Notes: generated by a model not told the origin, from the sequence alone. 64,000 nt of DNA from Paracidovorax oryzae ATCC 19882 (GCF_000687165.1 NZ_JMKU01000002.1:1-64000), one strand, 5' to 3'. Shown: positions 45,706-56,700, numbered from the stretch's first letter. Translations and numbers: made by a program.

Positions 45706-48700
45706 ATGAGCCACTTTCTCGACCGCCTCACGTACTTCAGCCAGCCGCGCGAATCGTTCGCGGGCGGCCATGGCCAGGTCAACGGCGAGGACCGCACCTG
45801 GGAGGACGCCTACCGCAACCGCTGGGCGCACGACAAGACCGTGCGCTCCACCCACGGCGTGAACTGCACGGGCTCCTGCTCGTGGAAGATCTACGTCAAG
45901 GGCGGCATCGTCACCTGGGAAACGCAGCAGACCGACTACCCGCGCACCCGCTGGGACATGCCCAACCACGAGCCGCGCGGCTGCGCGCGCGGCGCGAGCT
46001 ACAGCTGGTACCTCTACAGCGCCAACCGCGTGAAGTACCCGATGGTGCGCGGCCGGTTGCTGCAGGCCTGGCGCGCGGCGCGGGCCACGCTGGGGCCGGT
46101 GGAGGCCTGGGCCGCGATCGTCGGCGACGAGGCCACGCGCCAGGGCTGGCAGCGCGTGCGCGGCCTGGGCGGCTTCGCGCGCTCGAGCTGGGGCGAGGTG
46201 AACGAGATCGTCGCAGCCGCCAACATCCACACCATCCGCCGCCACGGGCCGGACCGCATCATCGGCTTCTCGCCGATTCCCGCGATGTCGATGGTGAGCT
46301 ACGCGGCCGGCTCGCGCTACCTGAGCCTGATCGGCGGCGTGTGCATGAGCTTCTACGACTGGTACTGCGACCTGCCGCCCTCCAGCCCGCAGGTATGGGG
46401 CGAGCAGACCGACGTGCCCGAGTCGGCCGACTGGTACAACGCCGGCTACATCATCGCCTGGGGCTCCAACGTGCCGCAGACGCGCACGCCCGATGCGCAC
46501 TTCTTCACCGAGGTGCGCTACAAGGGCACGAAGACGGTGGCCGTGACGCCCGACTATTCCGAGGTCGCCAAGCTCGCCGACCTGTGGATGAACCCCAAGC
46601 AGGGCACCGACGCCGCCGTGGCGATGGCCATGGGCCACGTGATCCTCAAGGAGTTCTACTTCCCCGAGCAGGGCGAGCGCAGCGCGTATTTCGACGAGTA
46701 CGTGCGCCGCTACACCGACATGCCCATGCTGGTGACGCTGCGCGAGCAGGCGCTGCCCGACGGCCGCGTGGTGCGCGTGCCCGACCGCTACGTGCGGGCC
46801 AGCGATTTCGCGGACCGGCTGGGCCAGGGCAACCATCCCGAGTGGAAGACCGTGGCGCTCGATGCGCATGGCGAGGTCGTGTGCCCGCAGGGCGCGATCG
46901 GCTTCCGCTGGGGCCCGGACGGCCGCGCCGACCAGGGCCAGTGGAACCTGGAGGACAAGGACGCGCGCACGGGCGACGCGGTGCGGCTGCGCCTGTCGCT
47001 GATGGAAGCCGGCGCGGATGAGGCGCACGGCTGGGAGACGGCGCAGGTCGGATTCCCGTACTTCGGCGGCATCGCCAGCGAGCATTTTCCGGCGAACGTG
47101 CAGTCCGACGTGATCGCGCGCACCGTGCCCGTGCGGCGCCTGGCCACCGTGGATGCCGGCGGCACGGCGCGCGAAGTGCTCGTGGCCACCGTGTTCGACC
47201 TGCAGGTGGCGCAATACGGCGTGGCGCGCGGCCTGCCCGGCGAGAACGCCGCCGCCGGCTACGACGACGACACGCCCTACACCCCCGCATGGCAGGAGAA
47301 GATCACCGGCACGCCGCGCGCGCAGGTGATCGCGGTGGCGCGCCAGTTCGCCGAGAACGCGCACCGCACGCGCGGCCGCTCGATGGTGATCATCGGCGCG
47401 GCGATGAACCACTGGTACCACTGCGACATGAACTACCGCGGCATCATCAACATGCTGATGATGTGCGGCTGCATCGGCCAGAGCGGCGGTGGCTGGGCGC
47501 ACTACGTGGGCCAGGAGAAGCTGCGGCCGCAGACGGGCTGGACGGCCCTGGCCTTCGCGCTGGACTGGGTGCGCCCGCCGCGCCAGCAGAACTCCACCAG
47601 CTTCTTCTACGCGCACACCGACCAGTGGCGCTACGAGAAGCTCGGCGTGGAAGAGGTGCTCTCGCCCCTGGCCGACCGCGCGCAGTTCGGCGGCAGCATG
47701 ATCGACTACAACGTGCGCGCCGAGCGCATGGGCTGGCTGCCCTCCGCGCCGCAATTGCAGACCAACCCGCTGCAGGTGGTGCGTGATGCCGAGGCCGCGG
47801 GCCTGGATCCGAAGGCCTACGCCGTGCAGGGCCTGCAGAGCGGGGCGCTCAAGATGAGCTGCACCGACCCGGACCATCCCGACAACTGGCCGCGCAACAT
47901 GTTCGTGTGGCGCTCCAACATCCTGGGTTCGTCCGGCAAGGGGCACGAATACTTCCTCAAGCACCTGCTGGGCACGCGCAACGGCGTGCAGGGAAAGGAC
48001 CTGGGCGAGGGCGACGCCAGGCCCTCCGAGGTGGAATGGCATGCGCAGGCGCCGGAGGGCAAGCTGGACCTGCTGGTCACGCTCGACTTCCGCATGAGCA
48101 CCACCTGCCTCTATTCGGACATCGTGCTGCCCACCGCCACCTGGTACGAGAAGAACGACCTCAACACCAGCGACATGCACCCGTTCATCCACCCGCTCTC
48201 CACGGCGGTGGACCCGGCCTGGCAGTCGCGCAGCGACTGGGAGATCTACAAGGGCTTCGCCCGCGCGTTCAGCGAACTCGCGCCCGGCCACCTGGGCGTG
48301 GAGCGCGACCTGGTGCTGAGCCCCATCGCGCACGACACACCCGGCGAGCTCGCACAACCCTTCGGCGTGGCCGACTGGACGCGTGGCGAATGCGATCTCA
48401 TCCCCGGCAAGACCGGCCCGCAGATGAGCGTGGTGGAGCGCGACTACCCCAACCTCTACCGCCGCTTCACCGCGCTCGGGCCCCTGATGGAGAAGGTGGG
48501 CAACGGCGGCAAGGGCATCGGCTGGGACACGAAGGACGAGGTGCAGCAGTTGCGCGAGCTCAATGGCACCGTGCCTGGCAACGGCCCCACGCAGGGCATG
48601 CCGCGCATCGACTCCGACATCGACGCCTGCGAGGTGATCCTGCAGCTCGCGCCCGAAACCAATGGCCACGTGGCCGTGAAGGCCTGGGACGCGCTCGGCC

Positions 48701-49533
48701 GGCAGACCGGCCGCGACCATACCCACCTGGCGCTGCATCGCGAGGACGAAAAGATCCGCTTCCGCGACGTGCAGGCGCAGCCGCGAAAGATCATCAGCTC
48801 GCCCACCTGGAGCGGGCTGGAGAGCGAGAAGGTGAGCTACAACGCCGGCTACACCAACGTGCACGAGCTGATCCCATGGCGCACCCTCACGGGCCGCCAG
48901 CAGTTCTACATCGACCACCCGTGGATGCAGGCGTTCGGCGAGGGCTTCAGCAGCTACCGCCCGCCGGTGGACCTGAAGGCCACGGCCGAGGTGCAGGGCA
49001 GGAAGCCCAACGGCAATCCCGAGATCGCGCTCAATTTCATCACGCCGCACCAGAAGTGGGGCATCCACTCGACCTATACCGACAACCTGCTCATGCTCAC
49101 CCTGAGCCGCGGCGGGCCCTGCGTGTGGATCAGCGAGGACGACGCGAAGCGCGCGCAGATCGAGGACAACGACTGGATCGAGCTGTTCAATGCCAACGGC
49201 GCGCTCACCGCCCGCGCGGTGGTGAGCCAGCGCGTGAAGCCGGGCATGGTGATGATGTACCACGCCCAGGAAAAGATCGTGAACACCCCCGGCTCGGAGG
49301 TGACCGGCACGCGCGGCGGCATCCACAACTCGGTGACGCGCGTGGTGCTCAAGCCCACCCACATGATCGGCGGCTACGCGCAGCTGAGCTACGGCTTCAA
49401 CTACTACGGAACGATCGGCACGAACCGCGACGAGTTCATCGTGCTGCGCAAGATGAACCGCGTGGACTGGCTCGACACGCCCGTCGCCGACCCGCTCGTA
49501 CGCCCCACCCTGGACCAAGGAGAAACCGCATGA
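45706..49533 (+). CDS. narG: Respiratory nitrate reductase alpha subunit NarG
   Basis: This 1275-residue molybdenum subunit reduces nitrate to nitrite on the cytoplasmic face of the membrane. The FS0 cluster ligands H50, C54, C58 and C93 and the molybdenum ligand D222 (YCDLPP) fall at the same positions as in Escherichia coli NarG. The ATG at 45706 is chosen over one at 45682 because it gives MSHFLDR and lies 7 bases from AAGGA. It overlaps narH by 4 bp. Its promoter is not obvious; the repeat lies directly upstream. Confidence 0.97.
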   Translation: MSHFLDRLTYFSQPRESFAGGHGQVNGEDRTWEDAYRNRWAHDKTVRSTHGVNCTGSCSWKIYVKGGIVTWETQQTDYPRTRWDMPNHEPRGCARGASYSWYLYSANRVKYPMVRGRLLQAWRAARATLGPVEAWAAIVGDEATRQGWQRVRGLGGFARSSWGEVNEIVAAANIHTIRRHGPDRIIGFSPIPAMSMVSYAAGSRYLSLIGGVCMSFYDWYCDLPPSSPQVWGEQTDVPESADWYNAGYIIAWGSNVPQTRTPDAHFFTEVRYKGTKTVAVTPDYSEVAKLADLWMNPKQGTDAAVAMAMGHVILKEFYFPEQGERSAYFDEYVRRYTDMPMLVTLREQALPDGRVVRVPDRYVRASDFADRLGQGNHPEWKTVALDAHGEVVCPQGAIGFRWGPDGRADQGQWNLEDKDARTGDAVRLRLSLMEAGADEAHGWETAQVGFPYFGGIASEHFPANVQSDVIARTVPVRRLATVDAGGTAREVLVATVFDLQVAQYGVARGLPGENAAAGYDDDTPYTPAWQEKITGTPRAQVIAVARQFAENAHRTRGRSMVIIGAAMNHWYHCDMNYRGIINMLMMCGCIGQSGGGWAHYVGQEKLRPQTGWTALAFALDWVRPPRQQNSTSFFYAHTDQWRYEKLGVEEVLSPLADRAQFGGSMIDYNVRAERMGWLPSAPQLQTNPLQVVRDAEAAGLDPKAYAVQGLQSGALKMSCTDPDHPDNWPRNMFVWRSNILGSSGKGHEYFLKHLLGTRNGVQGKDLGEGDARPSEVEWHAQAPEGKLDLLVTLDFRMSTTCLYSDIVLPTATWYEKNDLNTSDMHPFIHPLSTAVDPAWQSRSDWEIYKGFARAFSELAPGHLGVERDLVLSPIAHDTPGELAQPFGVADWTRGECDLIPGKTGPQMSVVERDYPNLYRRFTALGPLMEKVGNGGKGIGWDTKDEVQQLRELNGTVPGNGPTQGMPRIDSDIDACEVILQLAPETNGHVAVKAWDALGRQTGRDHTHLALHREDEKIRFRDVQAQPRKIISSPTWSGLESEKVSYNAGYTNVHELIPWRTLTGRQQFYIDHPWMQAFGEGFSSYRPPVDLKATAEVQGRKPNGNPEIALNFITPHQKWGIHSTYTDNLLMLTLSRGGPCVWISEDDAKRAQIEDNDWIELFNANGALTARAVVSQRVKPGMVMMYHAQEKIVNTPGSEVTGTRGGIHNSVTRVVLKPTHMIGGYAQLSYGFNYYGTIGTNRDEFIVLRKMNRVDWLDTPVADPLVRPTLDQGETA

Positions 49534-51053
49534 GAGTCCGCGCACAGATCGGCATGGTGCTCAACCTGGACAAGTGCATCGGCTGCCACACCTGCTCCGT
49601 CACCTGCAAGAACGTCTGGACCAGCCGCCCGGGCATGGAATACGCCTGGTTCAACAACGTCGAGACCAAGCCCGGCATCGGCTACCCGAAGGACTGGGAG
49701 AACCAGGACCGCTGGAACGGCGGCTGGGTGCGCCGCGCGGACGGCTCCATCGCGCCGCGCCAGGGTGCGAAGTGGAAGCTCTTGATGAAGATCTTCGCCA
49801 ACCCCAACCTGCCGGAGATCGACGACTACTACGAACCCTTCACCTACGACTACGCGCACCTGCAGTCTGCGCCCGAGATGAAGGCAGCGCCCACAGCGCG
49901 CCCGCGCAGCCTGATCACCGGCAGGCAGATGGACAAGATCGTCTGGGGACCGAACTGGGAGGAGATCCTGGGCGGCGAGTTCTCCAAGCGCAGCCGCGAC
50001 AGGAACTTCGAGGACGTGCAGAAGGACATGTACGCGCAGTTCGAGAACACCTTCATGATGTACCTGCCGCGCCTGTGCGAGCACTGCCTCAATCCGGCGT
50101 GCGTGGCCTCGTGCCCCTCGGGCTCGATCTACAAGCGCGAGGAAGACGGCATCGTCCTCATCGACCAGGACAAGTGCCGCGGCTGGCGCATGTGCGTCTC
50201 GGGCTGCCCCTACAAGAAGATCTATTACAACTGGAAGAGCGGCAAGGCCGAGAAGTGCATCTTCTGCTATCCGCGCATCGAGTCGGGCCAGCCCACCGTG
50301 TGCTCGGAGACCTGCGTGGGCCGCATCCGCTACCTGGGCGTGCTGCTCTACGACGCCGACCGCATCGCCGAGGCCGCGAGCGTGGAGCGCGACCGCGACC
50401 TGTACCGCGCGCAGCTCGACATCTTCCTGGACCCGAACGATCCCGAGGTGATCGCGCAGGCCCGCATCGACGGCATTCCCGACGCATGGATGGAGGCCGC
50501 GCGCAGGAGCCCCGTCTACAAGATGGCGGTGGACTGGAAGGTGGCCCTGCCGCTGCACCCCGAGTACCGCACGCTGCCGATGGTCTGGTACGTGCCGCCG
50601 CTCTCGCCCATCAGCGCCGCGGCCAACGCGGGGCACGTGGGCGCCAACGGCCTGATCCCGGACGTGGGCCAGCTGCGCATTCCCGTGCAGTACCTCGCCA
50701 ACCTGCTCACGGCCGGCGACACCGCGCCGGTGGTGCGCGCGCTCGAACGCATGCTCGCCATGCGCGCCTTCCAGCGCGCCAAGCACGTGGAGCAGCGCAC
50801 CGACCTCGACGTGCTCGCGCAGGTGGGCCTCACGCTGGAGGAGGTGGAGGACATGTACCAGACCATGGCCATCGCCAACTACGAGGACCGCTTCGTCATT
50901 CCCACCACGCACCGCGAGTATGCGGAGAACGCCTTCAACGTGCGCGGCGGCTGCGGCTTCAGCTTCGGCAACGGCTGCTCCGACGGCGTGAGCGACGTGA
51001 GCCTGTTCGGTGCCGAGAAGAAGCGCACCATCCCCATCCGCGCGGAGGTCTGA
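49530..51053 (+). CDS. narH: Respiratory nitrate reductase beta subunit NarH
   Basis: This 507-residue iron-sulfur subunit has four cysteine groups: CIGCHTCSVTCKN near residue 16, CEHCLNPACVASCPSG, CRGWRMCVSGCPYKK and CIFCYP-CSETC. The tryptophan in the third group marks the [3Fe-4S] cluster, as in Escherichia coli NarH. It carries electrons from NarI to NarG. The start overlaps the narG stop (ATGA), which implies translational coupling. Confidence 0.97.
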   Translation: MRVRAQIGMVLNLDKCIGCHTCSVTCKNVWTSRPGMEYAWFNNVETKPGIGYPKDWENQDRWNGGWVRRADGSIAPRQGAKWKLLMKIFANPNLPEIDDYYEPFTYDYAHLQSAPEMKAAPTARPRSLITGRQMDKIVWGPNWEEILGGEFSKRSRDRNFEDVQKDMYAQFENTFMMYLPRLCEHCLNPACVASCPSGSIYKREEDGIVLIDQDKCRGWRMCVSGCPYKKIYYNWKSGKAEKCIFCYPRIESGQPTVCSETCVGRIRYLGVLLYDADRIAEAASVERDRDLYRAQLDIFLDPNDPEVIAQARIDGIPDAWMEAARRSPVYKMAVDWKVALPLHPEYRTLPMVWYVPPLSPISAAANAGHVGANGLIPDVGQLRIPVQYLANLLTAGDTAPVVRALERMLAMRAFQRAKHVEQRTDLDVLAQVGLTLEEVEDMYQTMAIANYEDRFVIPTTHREYAENAFNVRGGCGFSFGNGCSDGVSDVSLFGAEKKRTIPIRAEV

Positions 51054-51054
51054 C

Positions 51055-51834
51055 ATGGGCGCCACCACCGAACTTCGCTCCGCCCAGGCGGCCATCGTTG
51101 GCCGACACCCCGGCAGTGCCACGCTGCGCGTTTTGGGCGCGCTGCTCGACTACCCCGGCGCCGGCCTGCGTGCGCACTTGGCGGAACTGCCTGCGCTGCT
51201 CGATGCCGATGCCGCGCTGGCCGGACCGCGCCGCGCGCAGATCTCCGGCCTGCTGGAGTTGCTCGGCGCTGGCGATCCGCTCGATGCCGAGACGGCCTAC
51301 GTGGAACTGTTCGACCGCGGGCGCGCGACCTCGCTGCACCTCTTCGAGCATGTGCACGGCGACTCGCGCGACCGCGGCCCCGCCATGATCGACCTGGGCG
51401 AGACCTACGCGCGCGCCGGCCTGCTGCTGCGCGAGGACGAACTGCCCGACTACCTGCCGGCGGTGCTGGAGTTCGTCTCCACCCAGCCGCCGCGCGAGGC
51501 TCGGGCCTTTCTCGGAGAGATCGCGCACCTGCTGGCCGCCATCCACGGTGCCCTCGTGCAGCGCGGCAGCGCGCAGGCGGCGCCCTATGCGCAGGCCTAC
51601 GCGGCCGTGTTCGCCGCGCTGCTGGAACTCGCGGGCCAGTCGGTGCCCGAGGTGCCCGCAGTGCCTGCGAGGGCGGCACCCGAGCCCGGCATCGACGAGA
51701 GCTGGACCGAGCCCGCGGCCTTCGACGGCTGCGCGAACCTCGGCCAGGCCCGCACTGGCCGGCCCTCCCAGCCCCAGCCCATCCACATCGTCCGCGCCGG
51801 AGGCCCTGGCGCATCCCGAGGAGCGAACCCATGA
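51055..51834 (+). CDS. narJ: Nitrate reductase assembly chaperone NarJ
   Basis: This 259-residue TorD/NarJ-type chaperone contains AYVELFDRGRATSLHLFEHVHGDSRDRGPAMIDL (near residues 82-115), the conserved core that binds the NarG amino terminus and oversees molybdenum cofactor insertion. The carboxy-terminal 50 residues are proline-rich and variable. The start lies one base after the narH stop codon, and it overlaps narI by 4 bp. Confidence 0.95.
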   Translation: MGATTELRSAQAAIVGRHPGSATLRVLGALLDYPGAGLRAHLAELPALLDADAALAGPRRAQISGLLELLGAGDPLDAETAYVELFDRGRATSLHLFEHVHGDSRDRGPAMIDLGETYARAGLLLREDELPDYLPAVLEFVSTQPPREARAFLGEIAHLLAAIHGALVQRGSAQAAPYAQAYAAVFAALLELAGQSVPEVPAVPARAAPEPGIDESWTEPAAFDGCANLGQARTGRPSQPQPIHIVRAGGPGASRGANP

Positions 51835-52613
51835 CCGCCGCCCTGCACGATTTCCTGTTCCAGGTGTACCCGTATGTCTGCTTCACCGTGTTCGTGGTGG
51901 GCAGCCTGATCCGCTTCGACCAGAACCAGTATTCCTGGAAGAGCGATTCCTCGCAGATGCTGCGCGCCGGCCTGCTGCGCTGGGGCAGCAACCTGTTCCA
52001 CTTCGGCGTGCTGTTCCTGTTCTTCGGGCACATGGTGGGCCTGCTCACGCCGCACAGCGTGTACGGCCTCTTCATGAGCGCGTCGGCCAAGCAGATGATG
52101 GCCGTCTCGGCCGGCGGCGTGGCGGGCGCGATGTGCTTCGCCGGCCTCAGCATGCTGCTGTGGCGGCGGCTGTTCGACCCGCGCATCCGCCACACCAGCC
52201 ATGCGACCGACATCGCGGTGCTCGTGGTGCTGTGGGTGCAACTGGTGGTGGGACTCGTCACGCTGCCGTATTCGATGCAGCACACCGACGGCAGCGTGAT
52301 GCTGATCCTGGCCGACTGGGCGCAGCGCATCGTCACGCTGCGGCCGGTGGATGCCACCGCGCTCGCGGTGCTGCCGTGGCCCTACCTGTTCCACATCGTG
52401 TTCGGCATGACGATCTTCCTGCTCTTCCCGTTCAGCCGGCTGGTGCACGTGTGGAGCGGCTTCGGCACCGTCGCCTACCTGCTGCGCGCGCCGCAGGTGG
52501 TGCGCTCGCGCCGCATGAACGTGCCGCGCGGCCACGACCTGCCGGGCCAGCCCAGCGCCGTGCCGTCGCCCGACGTGGCCCGCGCCATCGACAACCCGCG
52601 CGCCACGCGCTAG
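51831..52613 (+). CDS. narI: Respiratory nitrate reductase gamma subunit NarI (cytochrome b)
   Basis: This 260-residue protein with five hydrophobic segments holds two b-type hemes and takes electrons from quinol. Histidine-bearing helices are visible at FHFGVLFLFFGHMVGLL and in the later PYLFHIVFGMTIFLLFPFSRLVHVW. The carboxy-terminal PQVVRSRRMNVPRG tail is typical. It completes narGHJI and is followed 24 bp later by a parvulin gene. Confidence 0.96.
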   Translation: MTAALHDFLFQVYPYVCFTVFVVGSLIRFDQNQYSWKSDSSQMLRAGLLRWGSNLFHFGVLFLFFGHMVGLLTPHSVYGLFMSASAKQMMAVSAGGVAGAMCFAGLSMLLWRRLFDPRIRHTSHATDIAVLVVLWVQLVVGLVTLPYSMQHTDGSVMLILADWAQRIVTLRPVDATALAVLPWPYLFHIVFGMTIFLLFPFSRLVHVWSGFGTVAYLLRAPQVVRSRRMNVPRGHDLPGQPSAVPSPDVARAIDNPRATR

Positions 52614-52637
52614 CGGCTTTTCGCACCGGAGCACGCC

Positions 52638-53549
52638 ATGTCCTGCACCTGCCAAGACTCTCCTGCCTCCACCGGCTGCTGCGGCTCCGGTTCGGGCACC
52701 ACCACGGATGCCGCCATTGGCACCGCTCCCGGCTTCGATGCGGACCTTCTCGGGCACGGCCCCGGCTCGCCCGCGCCGGCCGTCCCGGTGCCGGTCGCTT
52801 CGGTGAACGGCGTCGCACTGCACCGCGCCGACGATGCGCCCGATGCCGACACGCTGCGCCAGCGCGCCTGCACCGAGCTGCTGCGCCAGGCCGCCCAGCG
52901 CGCCGGCCTGCTGGCCACGGACGATGCCCCCGCCGACGACGGCACCACCTCCGAAGCTGCGACCCAGGCCATCGAGGCGCTGCTGGAGCAGGCCTTCGCC
53001 GTGCCCGATCCGTCGGAGGAGGCCTGCCGCCGCCACTACGAGGCCCACGCCGCGCGCTACCGCGACGGCGAGCGCGTGCACCTGCGGCACATCCTCTATG
53101 CCGTGACGCCGGGCGTGGACGTGCAGCGCCTGCGCGAACGCGCCGAGGCCGAGCTGCTGCAATTGCGCTGCGCGAACGACGGTGGAGAATCCTTCGCGCG
53201 TGCCGCACGGCAATGGTCCAACTGCCCCACGGGCGCGGAGGGCGGCGACCTGGGCTGGCTGGCGCGCGGCGACTGCGCGCCCGAGCTCGCGCGCGAGGTG
53301 TTCGGCGCCAGCGAAGTCGGTGTGCTGCCGCGCCTGGTGCACAGCCGCTTCGGCCTGCACGTGGTGGAAGTGGTGGCGCGCGACGCGGGCCGCCAGCGCG
53401 GCTACGGCGAGGTGCGCGAGGCCGTCGCGCTCGCGCTGCGCCAGCAGTCCTGGATGAATGCGCTGCGGCAGTACCTGCAGGTGCTCGCGGGCGAGGCCGC
53501 GCTGCAGGGCGTGGACCTGGACGGCGCCGGTACGCCGCTCGTGCAGTAG
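52638..53549 (+). CDS. PpiC-type (parvulin) peptidyl-prolyl isomerase of the nar cluster
   Basis: This 303-residue protein has a cysteine-rich amino terminus (CTCQ and GCCGSGSG, six residues apart) and a low-complexity region. A parvulin domain follows at about 140-245: VHLRHILYAV, EGGDLGWLARG, and LVHSRFGLHVVEVV. It has no signal peptide, so it should act in the cytoplasm, plausibly on NarG or NarH folding. Similar genes follow narGHJI in other betaproteobacteria. The amino-terminal cysteines suggest metal binding. Confidence 0.85.
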   Translation: MSCTCQDSPASTGCCGSGSGTTTDAAIGTAPGFDADLLGHGPGSPAPAVPVPVASVNGVALHRADDAPDADTLRQRACTELLRQAAQRAGLLATDDAPADDGTTSEAATQAIEALLEQAFAVPDPSEEACRRHYEAHAARYRDGERVHLRHILYAVTPGVDVQRLRERAEAELLQLRCANDGGESFARAARQWSNCPTGAEGGDLGWLARGDCAPELAREVFGASEVGVLPRLVHSRFGLHVVEVVARDAGRQRGYGEVREAVALALRQQSWMNALRQYLQVLAGEAALQGVDLDGAGTPLVQ

Positions 53550-53717
53550 CGCCCGCCTGCGCTTCCAGTGCCTGGAGGTGCAGGGCCCTGTGCGCCCTGC
53601 GTGCCTTGCATTGAGCACGGCGGGCAAGTCCTTTGCGCCGACGTTGACATAGCCCAGTGCGGCGAGCCGGTGCAGGAGTAGAAAGACGGCTTGGCCGTGT
53701 TCAGGAAACGGGAACCC

Positions 53718-56700
53718 ATGCAACGCGATCCGATCGACTCCCTCGCGCCCGATGCGGCGCCCCGCCTGCCCGAGCAGCCCATCAGCCTCGACGTGCTGCG
53801 CGAAAAATACCTCAAGCCCGGAGAGGCCGATGCCGAGACGCTCTACCGGCGCGTGGCCCGCGCCCTGGCCTCGGTCGAGGCACCCGAGGTGCGCGAGGCG
53901 ATCGAGGCGCGCTTCCTGGCCAACCTGCGGGCCGGCGCGATCGGGGCAGGGCGCATCATGAGCGCGGCGGGCACCGACATCCAGGCCACGCTCATCAACT
54001 GCTTCGTGCAGCCCGTGGGCGACTGCATCCAGGGCATGGACGAGGGCGGCTACCCCGGCATCTACGAAGCGCTGCGCGAAGCTGCCGAGACCATGCGGCG
54101 CGGCGGCGGCGTGGGCTACGACTTCTCGCGCATCCGCCCGCGCGGCGCCGAGGTGAAGGGCACGGCCTCGATGGCCTCGGGGCCCTGCAGCTACATCAAC
54201 GTGTTCGACCAATCCTGCGCCACCGTGGAGAGCGCGGGCGCACGCCGCGGCGCGCAGATGGGCGTGCTGCGCATCGACCACCCGGACGTGCTGGACTTCA
54301 TCACCGCCAAGCGCACGCCGGGCCGCTGGAACAACTTCAATGTCTCCGTCGGCGTGCCGGATGCCTTCGTGCAGGCCGTGCTGGACGATGCGCCGTGGGA
54401 ACTGGTGCACCCCGCGCGCCCCGGCGCCGCATTGCGCGAAGAGGGCGCCCGCCAGCGCGCCGATGGCCAATGGGTCTACCGCACGCTGCCCGCGCGCGAG
54501 CTGTGGGACACGATCATGCGCTCGGCCTACGACTTCGCCGAGCCGGGCATCCTGTTCCTCGACCGCGTCAACACCGACAACAACCTGGCCTACTGCGAAA
54601 GCATCGCGGCCACGAATCCCTGCGTGACCGCAGACACGTGGGTGATGACGGATGCCGGCCCCGCGCAGGTGGCCGACCTCGTCGGCAGACCCTTCAATGC
54701 CATCGTGGACGGGCGCGCCTTCCCCACGCTGAGCGCCGGCTTCTTCGCCACCGGCCCCAAGCCCGTGCTGCGGCTGCGCACCCGCCAGGGCCACGCGCTG
54801 CGGCTGACGGAAGACCACCCGGTGCGGCGCGTGGCGAAGCAGACCCGCTACGTGCGCGAGGTGGAGTGGATCGCCGCGGGCGCGCTGCAGCCTGGCGACG
54901 AAATCGTGCTGAACGACCACCGCGCCCTGCCGGGCTGGAAGGGCGAGGGCACCGAGGCCGAAGGCTACCTGCTGGGCCTGCTGATCGGCGATGGCACCTT
55001 GAAGGCCGACAAGGCGGTGATCTCCGTCTGGATTGCGGAAGCGAAGGAAGACGAGCGCCTTGTCGCCAATGGTGCGCCCGTCCCCTCCGCCGGCGCGCAC
55101 GGCATCGTGAGGGCTGCCGAGGCTGCCGCAGCGACGCTTGCGCACCGGGCGGATTTCCGCGGCTTTCAGCGCACGGTGGCGCGCAGTGGCGGGGCCTGCG
55201 CGGAGCGGCGCATGGCCAGCGGCGCCGTGCGTGCGCTGGCGCTGCGCATGGGCATGCGCCCCGGCGCTAAAACCATCACTCCCGCCATGGAGCGCGCGTC
55301 GTCCGCCTTCTCCATGGGCCTGCTGCGCGGCCTCTTCGATACCGATGGTTCTGTGCAGGGCCGCCAGGACAAGGGCGTGAGCGTGCGCCTTGCGCAGAGC
55401 GATGCGGAACTGCTGCAGGCCGTGCAGCGCATGCTGCTGCGGCTGGGCATCGCCTCCACGCTGTACCCGGACCGGCGCACGGCCGGGTTGCGCCTGCTGC
55501 CCGACGGGCGCGGCGGCCGGCAGCCCTACGCCATACGGGCGCAGCACGAGCTCGTCGTGAGCGGCGACAACCTGCGCGTCTTCGCCGAATGCATCGGCTT
55601 CGAAGACACGGACAAGGCCGCGCGGCTGGCGGCGGCGCTCTCGGGATACCGGCGCGCCCTGAACCGAGAACCATTTACCGCCACCGTGCAGGACGTGCTG
55701 GCGGATGGGCACGAAGACGTGTACGACGTCACCGTCGCCGACTGCCATGCCTTCGACGCCAACGGCCTCTACGTGCACAACTGCGGAGAGCAACCGCTGC
55801 CTTCCTACGGCTGCTGCGACCTCGGCCCCATCATCCTGCCGCGCTTCGTGCGCCACCCCTTCGGCTTCGCCGGCGAGCCGGCCTTCGATTTCGAGGCGTT
55901 CGCGGCCAGCGTGGCCACGCAGGTGCGCGCGCTCGACAACGTGCTGGAGGTCACCTTCTGGCCGCTGCCGCAGCAGCGCGCCGAGTCCGCGGCCAAGCGG
56001 CGCATCGGCGTGGGCTTCACGGGCCTGGGCAATACGCTCGCCATGCTGCGCCTGCGCTACGACACCGATGCGGGCCGCGCCATGGCCACGCGCATCGCCG
56101 AGTGCATGCGCGACGCCGCCTACGCCGCCTCGGTGGAACTGGCCAAGGAGAAGGGTGTATTCCCGATGTTCGACGCCGCGGGCTATCTCGCGCCCGGCAC
56201 CTTCGCGAGCCGCCTGCCCGCCGCACTGCGGGAGGCCATCCGCACCCACGGCATCCGCAACAGCCACCTGCTGTCGATCGCGCCCACCGGCACCGTGAGC
56301 CTGGCCTTCGCCGACAACGCCTCCAACGGCATCGAGCCGCCGTTCTCGTGGACGTACACCCGCCGCAAGCGCGAGGCCGACGGCAGCACCAGCGAATACG
56401 CGGTGGAGGACCATGCCTGGCGCCTCTACCGCGCGTTGGGCGGCGACGTGAACGCGCTGCCCGGCTACTTCGTGAGCGCGCTGCAGATGCCTGCGGCCGG
56501 GCACATCGCGATGATGGAGGCCGTACAGCCTTTCATCGACACGGCCATCTCCAAGACCGTGAACGTGCCGGCCGACTACCCCTACGAGGATTTCAAGAAC
56601 CTCTACCTGCATGCCTGGCGCGCACGCCTCAAGGGCCTGGCCACCTACCGGCCCAATGCCATCCTCGGGGCCGTGCTGGAGGCGCCGGCTGCCGCGCCGG

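Noticed and set aside
45496-49545. A 1349-codon minus-strand frame opposite narG
   Set aside because: Composition is that of a complementary shadow frame; narG on the other strand has all cofactor ligands at the expected positions.
53644-53672. Promoter before nrdJ based on TTGACA at 53644
   Set aside because: No -10-like sequence at 16-18 bases; the following DNA is GC-rich.
53550-53717. A gene remnant on the minus strand in the ppiC-nrdJ gap
   Set aside because: A short stretch translates into a protein-like sequence, but it has no start, stop context or family match, so nothing can be claimed.
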